The position numbers and the translations under genes are program-made. A DNA stretch of 64,000 nucleotides, from assembly GCA_018350325.1 (NCBI GenBank), contig JAEVLN010000018.1:376185-440184 (forward strand), written 5' to 3'. Numbering within the stretch: the first letter of the stretch is position 1; every line of letters begins with the position of its first letter. Below the pieces are notes generated by a model. It had not been told where the DNA came from and did no database searches. It saw only the letters and a list, made by a program, of their open reading frames with translations. Shown in pieces: positions 44,990 through 55,704 of this stretch. This stretch comes from Globodera rostochiensis (lineage: Eukaryota; Nematoda; Chromadorea; Rhabditida; Heteroderidae).

Positions 44990-46684
44990 TCAGTGGCCCT
45001 CAATTGTGCGCTTTCGACACCATTCCACAAATTCGTCGATCAACACCGGCCATGCGCCTTCCGCGTCGTAGTTGCCCAGGTCCGAGTCAATTTTCTCCAA
45101 AAACTCGAGGAACAAGTTCCAGGTGTCCCTGCAAATTTTTTTTTGTTTTTTCTAATTTTATGAACTTGTTTAAAATGTGTAACATTTTTGCTGTCACAAA
45201 AAAAAATATGCCAAACCTTGGGATGCCTTTGACTTTGCGAGCGCGCAAGAAATCTACCCACATGCCAGCGCGGTGGTCCCGATCCCCCAGCAGCACTTCC
45301 CAACACGCCACGGCAGTTTCCAACTCCAGGCTGGACTGGCTGGCCAACTTCACGTACCTTGAAAAAAAAACCCACAATTAAAGACAGTCAGTGTCAACAT
45401 AGAAGTTGGACAATTCTTTTAATAAATTGTTAAAAAAATTCACAAACTTGAAGATGAATTGATAAAGCTCGCGGAACTTCTGCCGTTCAGCAACAGTTTC
45501 CTGCTCGGCCTTGATCAATGCGTTGCGAAAGTTCTTTGCGTCCAGAGTGCCGGTAGGCCTGTGAACAAATAATTATTATTCAGGGAAGGCCTAGCAATAT
45601 GAAGAGAAAATGGAGAAGACTAGAGCTAGACGGGTCCGGCCGGAACTCATGCCAGAAAATTTTCGAAAGTTCCAATCTCGGAAATCCGTGAAAAAGTCGC
45701 TCGATCTGGATCCAAAATTTTGTATTTTTGTCCCGAACCCTCCGTTCCCAGTGCCAATCTCAAGAAGACCCAATTCCCTGATGCTTTGGTGAGCTCTAAA
45801 AAAAATTAAAAAAAATTCCTCTACATCAAGGTGGTCAGTCCCTCGCGGAATTCTTGTTGTGTAAATTCGCACTGCTTCTGGGCTCGCAGCTTCCACGCCA
45901 GCACCATCACAGCCCGACTCGTCGGGTCAATGCCCAAATCGCGTAGAAAGCGCACCATTCCGTTGGGTCCGATTCGATCGGATTCGATTTTCTGTGCTTT
46001 GTCCTTTGGGTCTGAAAGAAATTTGGTAATTTTTACAAAAAAACCATTTTTGAAAATGCTCAAAATTTCAACAAATTTTTTCATGAATGATTGGTGTGAC
46101 AGGACAAACCGTTTGCATATTTGGCAAAGAATTGATCAATTTTTCGGTTGTCCATCTGCTGTGCTGTAGTCACCTGTAGGAAAAGAATAAAAAATTGAAT
46201 TTGTTTTTCCTGAGCAGTGTTTTTTGATTAGCGAGGGGTGCTGACGGAGCCGTCCAAAAAATCTTAGGAAAAGGTTTTCCAATTTGAATCTCCCCCAAAA
46301 AGCAAAATTCTCCAATTTTTGGACCAATTTTCTTAACAATTCCTTCAATTCTCATATTATTTTTATTGTTTTATTTAAATGTAAATCACTGGAATCAGGG
46401 CTACCGGACCCGGTTAAATTCAAGTTCGGACCGATCTTTAGTCACCTGGTTCAGGTAGGCCGGATTCTGGTAGAACAGGTCACACGCCATCTCCAGGTTC
46501 CAGTTTGAACTGGTCAGACAGGCGATGGCCGTCTGCTCGTTGGACTGAGTGAATGAGATAAATTGATGGACCTAAAATAAAAATTAATGAATAAAAACTT
46601 AGGGTTGAAAAAATTCAAAAAGGGGTATTCTTAAGTTTTCATCCGATTGACCTTGTCTTTCTGCTCCTTTTTGAGTTTGTTCAT
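44990..46684 (-). CDS. dcn-1: DCN-1-like protein (DCUN1 domain, NEDD8 ligase cofactor)
   Basis: Exons on the minus strand are 46684-46652, 46571-46446, 46173-46110, 46011 to about 45832, about 45556-45450, about 45359-45222 and about 45128-44990. The N-terminal UBA-like part reads [20 protein letters not shown] with [15 protein letters not shown]. The potentiating-neddylation domain has [47 protein letters not shown], and ends [12 protein letters not shown] with [18 protein letters not shown]. About 260 residues, the usual size for DCUN1D1/DCN-1. Family members bind cullins and the NEDD8-charged E2 UBC12 and promote cullin neddylation, so activating SCF-type ubiquitin ligases. A conserved [12 protein letters not shown] tail supports function. 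Splice sites are mostly GT-AG. Confidence 0.93.
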
Positions 46685-46948
46685 TGTTTTTCTGTTGGCG
46701 GTGGGTGAAATTCGCAATAAAAATGTTTTAAGAAGGAATTCGTTTTCTGCAATAAAAATGTCTTAAGAAATAATGTTTAGCAAAAAATAAAGGTTCTACT
46801 TCTTCAGTTTATGCGTCCAATCAAACTTTTATGCGTTCAAAACTGACTCTAAACTTAACCGACTCATATAGTCTTAAAACCATTCGAAAGCTGTTGAGCC
46901 CTCTGTATATTCTCCCTCAGCTTTTGAAATGAACGAGACAAAAATGAT
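46685..46948. other. Upstream region of DCN-1
   Basis: AT-rich, with no gene. It ends at a MITE. Confidence 0.5.
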
Positions 46949-47059
46949 TAGAGATCGGATAGCCCTGGAATTTAGGAAAACCCGGATTTTTGACCCGGCC
47001 CCGGTCCGGGTCTGATAGAGCTGAGAAATACCCGGATTTATTCAAGATTCCGATCTCCA
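46949..47059. mobile_element. hAT-like MITE, 111 bp, perfect 8-bp TSD
   Basis: The ends are TAGAGATCGGATAG and GATTCCGATCTCCA. The duplication aaaatgat is identical at 46941-46948 and 47060-47067. The interior iterates acccggattt and ccggtccggg words. Confidence 0.85.
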
Positions 47060-47271
47060 AAAATGATGATCGAATTTTCAGAAAGTTTCTCGTGTCTCCT
47101 CCAGACAGCACCCCAGAGAAAGCTTTTCTTATCTAAAGTCACATGCCAATTCCGACCAAAGAATCAGTGATTTTGCTTGGTTGGTTGATGGGAAAAAACT
47201 TAAAATTTAATGGTTTTTTATCTGGATCTCCCATTGTTTTTGTTATCTGTTTTGGAATTTATTCTAATTAT

Positions 47272-47961
47272 TAGGGAACGGATTATATGCATTTTGCATA
47301 TTTTGTTTTCTCATATGCTTTGAAGAATACGGCTTAAAAATAGCCTTTTCGCGTTGGTTTGAGCTTTTTTGGTCAAGTTTAAAAAAACATATTTTTCATA
47401 TTTTGGGGGTTCGTGCATATTTTTTACATATTTTGCATATTTTGGCATATTTTGCATATTTCGAGCATATTTTAGCATTTTTGTTCAAAAATTTGATAAA
47501 ATGAACCCAAAATCATGGATTTCTGGCTGTTTTTGAAAAATAATTCATATTTTTAACAATAAGGTTTAGTCATTTTTGAAAAAAATGCTTGAAGAATTGA
47601 ACATTTTCATAAAAATAAGGGGAAAAATCGCGGCGCTGAAATGGCGCAGCGCTCGAGTGGCTGGCGCGGAGATGGCCAGCCGGCGATGAATTGGCCTGAC
47701 AGTTAAAATTCCGGAACTTTTTTCTCAATTTGTTCAACTTTCCAAAAATACTAAAATAATATGCGAAAAGGCTTTAAACCTACTTATCAGACGTTAAAAG
47801 ATGAAAAAATTAAGTATTAAGCAAAATAGTGAACTAAAAGTGCCATTTTTCGATGCATATTTCGGCATTTTTGGCATATTTTGGTGCATATTTTGGCCTT
47901 TTTTTGGTGCATATATATGCGCATATTTGGCCATTTTTGGTGCATATCGGTCCGATCCCTA
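47272..47961. mobile_element. hAT-like MITE, 690 bp, 'tgcatatttt' type
   Basis: The ends are TAGGGAACGGATTATATGCA and TGCATATCGGTCCGATCCCTA. The duplication ctaattat is identical at 47264-47271 and 47962-47969. The interior iterates ttttgcatattttggc at both ends around a less repetitive centre containing a GC-rich palindrome-like patch (47630-47700). Confidence 0.92.
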
Positions 47962-47969
47962 CTAATTAT

Positions 47970-48300
47970 GGAATTTTATTTTTAACATTTTGGCCCCACC
48001 CTTCTTTTTGAAAAAAATACAAATTTTAAATTCATATAAAACACATTTCCGGGGGTTTTTCGCTGATCACGATTTGGACATTTTTTGCCCAATTCCGAAC
48101 TCCAAACCCGAATTCGAACAATTTTTTTGTAAAAAATTTTGTATTTTTTCAAAAAAGGGGGTGGGGCCAAACCAATGTATTACCCAAAAACGCACCCCCT
48201 TAATAAATAAAGAGTGCAGCTTAATTTTTTTTAGAACTTTGAATCCCGTACTTTTCCCGCGGGAATAAATCCCGTTCCCGCCGATTTCTAGGCGAATAAA
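47970..48300. other. Short spacer before the folate carrier, with inverted repeat
   Basis: The phrase ttggccccacccttctttttg (from 47989) recurs in inverted form near 48149-48170 (aaaaaagggggtggggccaa), forming a roughly 180-bp inverted repeat. From 48230 to 48290 gaatcccg words suggest another MITE end. No gene. Confidence 0.5.
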
Positions 48301-50806
48301 ATGTTGGCCGGGTATGAGCACTTCATTGGCGGCGTTGCTGGCGGACTTACCAGCACTGCCTTTTGTCATCCAATCGACCTGCTGAAAGTGCGATTTTCTG
48401 GTCCGTTCATTTTATCAAAAAACGATTTTATTTTTTTTTTGACTACGAAGTTTGAATATTTTATTAAAAATGTTTTATTTTTTATTCGTTGTTTTCTTTA
48501 TTGAATTTTCATCATTTTTCGAAAATCCAGAAATTCGGCAAAATACGGAATTTATGCGCACGTTAAAAATTAAAAAAACTTTTCATTTTTTTTTGTTGAT
48601 AAATCGTAAATTTAGCCAACGAAGGCAATGCATTGAGGCCGCAGTACAAGAGCTATTGGGACGCCACTCGGAGCATTTTTGCGGCCAGCGGTGTCAGGGG
48701 ACTTTACCGTGGCCTTTCGGCGGCCGCAATTGCCTCACCAATTTCATGGGGCCTGTACTTCCAATTGTTGCGTTTGTTTTTGCCGAAATTGACCATTTTT
48801 TAATTGCCAAAATCTGATTTACTTTTGTAAAACAAAAAAGCATTTCCATCCACACTTTTTGCTTAATAGAAAAACACTGAATCCGAATTTGTTAATAGAA
48901 AATAAAAATGAGAATTGAAAGCGGGGTTTGACAATAATTTTTAGAATAAAAAATTTTTTCACACGTGGCTGACCAACAGGGTTCCCCCTATGGGTTTGTC
49001 AACTTTGAGAAGCTGTATCTCCTCAGCTCATAGTTGTTGCCGCAGCTTAAAAATTATACCAATTCGATTTCTTTCGTCGAGGGGAGTCGAATGATATATA
49101 AAATGACCCAAGCCCTCAAGTGGTAGTATATTCTTTATTTTATGTTTAAGAGTAAATTGAGTTTTTGGATTTTTTCAACAACAAAAAAAACTGTTCAGTT
49201 ACGAGCGCATCCGTGCCCGACTGCACACCGCGCCCGACTGGCCCATTGTAGACAATTTGTTGGCCGGCTCCGTGACGGGTGCGCTCATTCTGTCGGTGAC
49301 CAACCCGTTGTGGGTGTGCAAAACGCGGCTGTGCCTCCAGTACGAGCATTTGGGCGGCACGGCACAAGTGGGCAAGCAGTTCACCCCACTGGGCATTTTA
49401 AACCAAATTTGTTATCGTGGCTAAAATTTTACAAAAAATTCGCAAACATAAAATTGGCAACAAAAAAAAGGCTAGAAATTTAAACAAAAAAATAATTCCA
49501 GGCTTAGTTTTTGTCAGAACAAATACATTTTTGCGAAAATTTCAAGTCCAAGGCCTGTCTGTATCTAAAGGGAAGAAAACGGATAACTTAGAAAATTGTA
49601 TGTTTTTTTTTAAAATTTCTTGACTTTAGGAACATCGCTATCGCGGACTCATCGATTGCGTCAGGCAGACGTGGCGGCTTGAGGGCGTTCGAGGATTTTA
49701 CAGGGTAATTTATTTGATTTTTTTAAAACAATAAAGTTTTTTCAAACAAAATTTTCTGTTTTTTTTTGTTTGCTCTAGGGCTTCCTGCCCGGTCTGTTTG
49801 GCACCCTGAACGGTGCCGTCCAATTTGCCATTTACAATTGGCTGAAGGACTGGCGATGTCAGGCGCGTGGCATTCCGCGCGACTCGCAGCTGTCGCCAAT
49901 GGACTATTTGGCATTTTCGATCAGCTCCAAGTGTCTGTCCACCGGGATCACCTTTCCCTACCAGGTGCTGCGGACACGGCTTCAGGTGGGTGGTTGATTG
50001 GATGGAATTTTGTATTTTAATTTATTCCCATTTATTGAAATGTTTGAAATTTGCCAGGATCCGTTCACCAATTATGCCGGCACTTGGGACTGTCTTGTTC
50101 GAACCCTGAAGCGAGAAGGGCTTTTAGGTGGGACAATTTTATTTGTTTATTGACACCCCAATTTGAAGTTAGCAAACAAAGTGTATAAAATCAACCAAAT
50201 CGTTACCGTACAACAGCAGCCGTATATCGATCGATCGGTTTTCAAGTCCGTCCGGCGGAGCGGGACGGTTGAGTCTGGGAAATTTTGGCCTCGTTGTTCT
50301 AAAAACCTTCAAAAATTGCCGTATTTTTTAAAATTGTGAATTGCAAATCGGCAAAATTTTCGAAATTTTTACGCATTTTTTCAACAAAAATGTAAAAAAA
50401 TTCTGAAAATAATTAACGAAAAATAGAACTGTTTTAAACGCAAAAACGCACCCCTAAGAATTGAGTTGTTTTGGCTTGGCCCCACCCGAAAAGTTGCTCT
50501 AGATACGGCCATGATGGGGGGGGGGGACCCGGGATTTTTCCGGAACCGGCAGTCCTCTGATCCGGATGATGGGAAAACCCGGACTACCCGGGATTTTTGG
50601 CTTGTGCCCCCGTCCGGGTCTGTTTGTTCTGAGAATATACCTGGGGGCTCGGCTTTTTCAAAATGTTCAATATTTTCTGGTGACGCCACTTTTTAAGGCT
50701 TGTACAAGGGCGTGTTGGCGGGCACAATTAAGCAGCTGCCCTACTCCGTGATCACGTACATTGTCTACGAGCAGACGCGTTATTTCATCCAAAATTTGCC
50801 CAAATG
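48301..50806 (+). CDS. slc25a32: Mitochondrial folate carrier-like protein (SLC25A32 family)
   Basis: Exons are 48301-48400, 48616-48766, 49199 to about 49380, 49630-49704, 49779-49985, 50058-50127 and 50698-50806 (stop TGA). The product is about 300 residues with the threefold mitochondrial-carrier repeat: signature 1 PIDLLKVRF, signature 2 NPLWVCKTRLCLQY, signature 3 PYQVLRTRLQD, each followed by a glycine-containing helix start (RGLYRGLSAAA, RGFYRGFLPGL, LYKGVLAG). NPLWVxKTRL and GLYFQFYE are characteristic of the folate/FAD group of SLC25 carriers, which bring folates, and possibly FAD, across the inner mitochondrial membrane. Substrate is inferred from family only. The junction near 49380 is not fully resolved in phase. 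The intron 50128-50697 includes repeat relics and a G-run at 50516-50526. Confidence 0.9.
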
Positions 50807-53800
50807 ATTCTGCTGGAACGTCGCCATCCCATTACTTCTTTTTTTTTTTTTGTTGTTGCATATTTTTTGATAATTTCTTCATTCTCAATTCTAAATGCTG
50901 CATCAAATCTCATCATCAAATCTGCACCGCTTGGAAAAATGTTGAAATTTGTATCCCCGCGGGCGTTTTCCGTTCACAAATATTGGACTTTTGGATTTGC
51001 TAAAATCGTCGCTTTTTCATCATCTACTCGATCGCATTACGGTGACTATTTGTTGTCTGTTTGTTGATATTTGGTAACAATTATTTTGCTCAATTTCTGA
51101 GAATTTGAATGAAAAAGTAATCATTATGAATCGATTAATATTATACACAGCGACTCAAAAAACGAGATGTGTGCCAATAAATAGAGAGTGCGAGAGAATT
51201 AAACAAATTTCCTTTTTTTCTCTAACTTTCTCTCGTTTTGGCGTTCTCTCTCACCTTTTTCAACAAATAAAAAAGCATCGAGAATTCCGATACTCATAAC
51301 TTTTGTTCTATACTTCAGATCCATTTCTAACTTTCAACATCCCTAGAAAACAAAATAAGGAATTTTTTAATCGCTTTTTTATTTGATATAATCGCTAGTA
51401 TCATAAAGAATAAATATATAATTTGCGTTTTAAAATTAGATGGCAAAAAGAAAATTATTGTGCAAGAATAATTGCTCGAAATTTAGTACTATTCGAAAGC
51501 TCTCGATTTGTAGAAGCTATTTGTAAGCAAGAGCTAAGCGATTGGATAGCTCTCGAGAAGGTTATGCCCGGAAATGCTAAATCGACGAAATAGTGCGAAA
51601 AAGTGAGAGGGACGGTTAGACAACTAGAGTAACGAGAGAGAACTTGTAACACTGTGTGTGCATCCCTGAGCAATTTGTTAAATCTTTTCTGAACTAGAGG
51701 CCCAAAATCGAATCGCTGTGTATATTTATTTGCTAGCTTGTTTTTAAAGAAATTAAAAGACGAGCAAAAGGTTGTTTCTGGGGTTCTCGAGGCAAATTTT
51801 ACCGTTTCAACCGGTTTCGAACTCCGAATCTGAATTCGAACCTTTTTTAAAAATGATTTTGTGAAGACGAACAATTTTTGTCAAATGAATAATTGGGCAT
51901 TTAAGCATCAGATTCAAATTCTACGCTCAAGAAAATTCCGGAAACACCTTTTTCCCCGACTTTGACAAAAGTTCATCAAAAAGATAATTGGATAGTCTTG
52001 CAGAGAAGGGGGGGGGGAATTTTAAATAGTCTCTTTTCTGTAATTAAAAAACGGTTTAAATTTCAAACGCATTTATTGGCTTATACAATTATTATGTATC
52101 TGCGCAACTCTTTTTTTGCTGTATGTAATTATATAGGGGCATTGTTTCTGGTAGAAAAGCGGGAAAGCAAAATTTCAGCCGTAATTTCTTCAACTCCGCG
52201 CACAAACAATTCCCCTCACAAATCAATCCATCCGTCCGTCCCCTCGGGCGTTTTTTTGCGTTACATTGCAATTAATTTTTTTTTTTTTTTTTTTTGTAAT
52301 CGCATCAGCAAAAGAAATTCAATAAAAATTCCAGTACAATAAAATGTTATAATGTTGTACCTTATTATTAGATGCGTGGAGGGGGGGGGGGGGGGGGGGG
52401 GGGTTTTACGATTATTCCCCCCCCCCCCTTTTGCACCGGTATTCACTCTCTCCGCCCCCAGTTGCCAGGTGGCCAATTCAGCGCCGGACCATTCGGCTCC
52501 CCGCCAAATTTGGAATCAGGCTAGATTTACACAAATTTTGATGTTAGCATTACAAAGCTAAGTACATAATTATCAGAGATATGTGGTCAAAGTAAATAAT
52601 GGCCAGAACAAAAACGGGGCCGAAACCCTCCGACCAAAAAAGTCGGGATGGTTCGGGGTCGGGGACCAACCCTATTTAAAAGTGCATAATTTTTCTACAT
52701 GTTTTCGTGTTTCTCAAAGATTGTTTGCCGAAAACATCTCCAGCAGGCCTAGACTTTCAAATAAATGCTAGTAAGCTTGTTAAATATAGTTTAATTGAAA
52801 TAAATTTAACGCTTTCCAAAATTTGGTGGACGGGGCGCTGAATTGTCCGTGTCCGACTGCCGCTGGGGATCCATCTCATCCATGTGGTGCCCGAGGCAAT
52901 TAAAAAAGGAGCCCTCGGGGGATGCGTCCACGACCCCCAGCAGCAAGCAGGCAGGCAGGCAGCTTCCCCGAAGCTCTCTCAATTGGATTATTGAGTTATT
53001 ATTGCGCAGGAAGGAGGAGGGGGTGAGTCGGATGATGAAGAGGGAGGGGGGGGGGATGGGTGGAAGGAGGATGAGGCTGATCATCCGTCGATGAGGAAGA
53101 AGTGGATCCTGCTGATCATCATCATCATCATCCATCCGTTCTCCGACGTTTGACGGTCGTAGATATCGTTTACGCATTTCTGAACGGAAAGAATGTGAGC
53201 GGATGGGTGGGTGGCCCCGGAGGGGGCTGGCTGGCGGGGGGACTGATTAAATCTTCACAATTACATCGGCTCGGCAAAACCGGATTCATGCAAAATATTG
53301 TTGAAAATCTGTCAAATCCATTAGTTCTCTCTGTCGCTTAAGGCTTCATTAAAACTTGGTAGAAATATTAAATAATTTGTTCAATTAAAAATGTTAATTT
53401 TATGCATTTTCTCTGATTTATTAATCATTTTTAATATTTTTTGAATGATCTTCATTACTTTGGGGGTGATGCATCACTTTTTCGCTCATTTTCCAAATTT
53501 TTTTCAAATTCAATATAATCTATTTTTTTAAATTACTTATTTATATGTAAAGCATTACCACTTTTGCCTCCACTTAATACAATTTTGAAAAGGAAAATGG
53601 TGAACATGTTCTACGCTTATAAAACCAACCAATTCCCTTTTGAAAAAATATTAAAAATTTAGTCCAAAACCAAAAAAAGTACGTTTTTTCTTATGCGCCC
53701 AAAATTCAATTCCTCTCAATTTAAGTAGCATTCTTTCCCGTGCCTTTGCATTGGTGGGCATTTCTCCTCAATTTTCTAAAAGTTCTGCCCCATATTTCGC

Positions 53801-54760
53801 CATCAATTTCGCGCCCGAGGGGCGGGGGGGGGGGCGGGTGATCAATCCATCCCATGGAGGGCAAAAGTGCACGAAAAGAACAATTCGCTGTGCATCGGTG
53901 GAAGTCAAAATTATTATATTTTGTTGTTACGCTGCTGTTGTTCTTCCAGAAAGTGCGCACACTGAAGAAGCATTATTGTTCCACCTCTGCATTTTTGCTA
54001 CTTTTTCTTGAAAGTGCAAAAAGTGTACATGCGCATGTCCATTTTCCAAGTATTATTTGGTGTAAGCGACCATGATCAACAACCCAGCTGATTAATCGGA
54101 TCGGACTCTGGGTTCGATCAAAAATCTTTAATTGAAATTCAATCATATTTTGGATCAAGAAGCACTGACAAAGTATTTTGTTTGCCCAATTTTCTGATTG
54201 GGTCTTTCTCTAACTCATGGTTGATGAAGACACAAGCCCCATATTTATAAGTCGAGTCGTGATCACTTTATTGATCAGACCATTACCGAAGGCCAAATTT
54301 TATGATTAGCTCCAGTACAATTTTAGCATACACTTAACTGATCATTAGTTCGGTGACTTTTTGCCCTTCTTAATGGACCTTTGAATTTGTTGAATCGCCC
54401 GCCTCCTCCCCTCCGGCGTCATTTTGTCCAAATGTACGCCAATTTGCCTACACACACATTGCGCCTGATGATCCAAACGCGCCCCGCTCGACCCGGGGGG
54501 CGGGGGCCGTTATTTCCCTCAATTTCCCCCGAATTTGTTTGTCCTCATTTTGTTTCTTCCCCTCGCCTCAACCCCTCAAGGTCAAAACGCGGATCGGATC
54601 TCTTCATTCCGTCCCCTTACACTTATGTGGATCCCGCAAATCCTCCTTTCCCAATGCGCCTGGCTCTTTATTTTTACAATATAGGTACCTAGTCTCTAAT
54701 CAATTGTGATCATGTCCATTTGAAAAATGCGTCTTTCTTGAAGTGCTTACAACACGCATC
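50807..54760. other. Gene-poor region with homopolymer runs
   Basis: No gene recognised. It holds a poly-T run (52269-52295), a run of 23 G (52381-52403) followed by a run of C, and a relic of the ccccgac/gtcgggg MITE type (52610-52675, ending gaccaacccta). GC-rich patches near 52840-53240 and 54390-54670 have open frames on both strands without domains. Confidence 0.4.
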
Positions 54761-54764
54761 GGTT

Positions 54765-54930
54765 ATTGATCTGTTCAGAAATGAACAGATCAGAACAGGT
54801 GAGCGATCAGAAATTAACAGATCAGAACAGGTGACTGATCAGAAATGAACAGATCAGAACAGGTAAGCATCAGAAATGAACAGATCAGAACAGGTGACTG
54901 ATCAGAAATGAACAGATCAGAAAAGGTGAG
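54765..54930. repeat. 32-bp tandem repeat, five copies
   Basis: The core aacagatcagaacaggt recurs at about 54784, 54816, 54848, 54879 and 54911 (the last with aaaagg), giving a 31-32 bp period. Each unit contains the palindrome tgatca or its variant. Confidence 0.85.
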
Positions 54931-55190
54931 GCCTTGGATCTGAATCGCAAATAAATTATGCTCAGATCAGCCCCCAATTTCCGCATTTTTTGGGGACTCG
55001 AACACTCCATTTTCATACAATTTTAAGCCGTTACCGAAAACCCAGAAATGTTTTGGGTGAGTTAGCCGTGAGTTTGCAGAAACCGCCAACCCTTGTTTTG
55101 CGATGTTCCATAATTCAAAGATCTCCGTAAAGTTCACGCGTCCATCAATCATCATTGATCACTCTGCTCATCTATCTTAATCCTTATCAC

Positions 55191-55696
55191 GGATTTTTTT
55201 AGGGTTTAACCTATTTTTTTTTTGCGAACAGGTTTGACGAGAAAAGCCCAGAAATAGTATTCATTTCAAAAAAGGATTTGAATACGAGCGAATTTTTAGT
55301 CCCTATAAATCCCTATTTCGGTAAATCTTTGGCACTTTTACCAAAATTCTTAAGAAAAAATGCAACATTTTAGGCATTTTCCGGAATTTCTTAAAAAAAA
55401 ACTCAATAAAAACGAAAATTACGCTTAAGAATCAAAATTTTCTTATCCAACCCCTAAAGATCGAGACGATATGTTCCAAAAATAAAATTTTCCAAAAAAT
55501 GGCAAAAAGTATTAAATTATTGTGAGAAGGAAACTGATAAATAGTGATGAATTTTGAAGGTTTTCAACGCATAAGATTTGGTCAGTTTTAGCACATTTTT
55601 TAGTCCTAATTTTGTCACTTTATATGGTTTTGAGCCCCTATTTAGTGAATTTTTAGTCACTATTTCACGTTTTTTAGTTCCTAAAATCCCGGCTCT
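55191..55696. mobile_element. hAT-like MITE with degraded left end, 'ccctataaatccc' type
   Basis: The right end AAATCCCGGCTCTA is followed by cttatcac (55697-55704). The same 8-mer occurs at about 55183-55190, but the expected TAGAGCC left end is missing. It contains gaaaagcccagaaatagtat near 55240, the conserved block also in 18189-18799 and 60790-61111. Confidence 0.65.
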
Positions 55697-55704
55697 ACTT
55701 ATCA

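Noticed and set aside
53120..53190. Plus-strand phrase RRLTVVDIVYAFLNGKN resembling the histone H4 C-terminus
   Set aside because: Only a few residues fit, the rest of the histone fold is absent, and the flanks are low-complexity.
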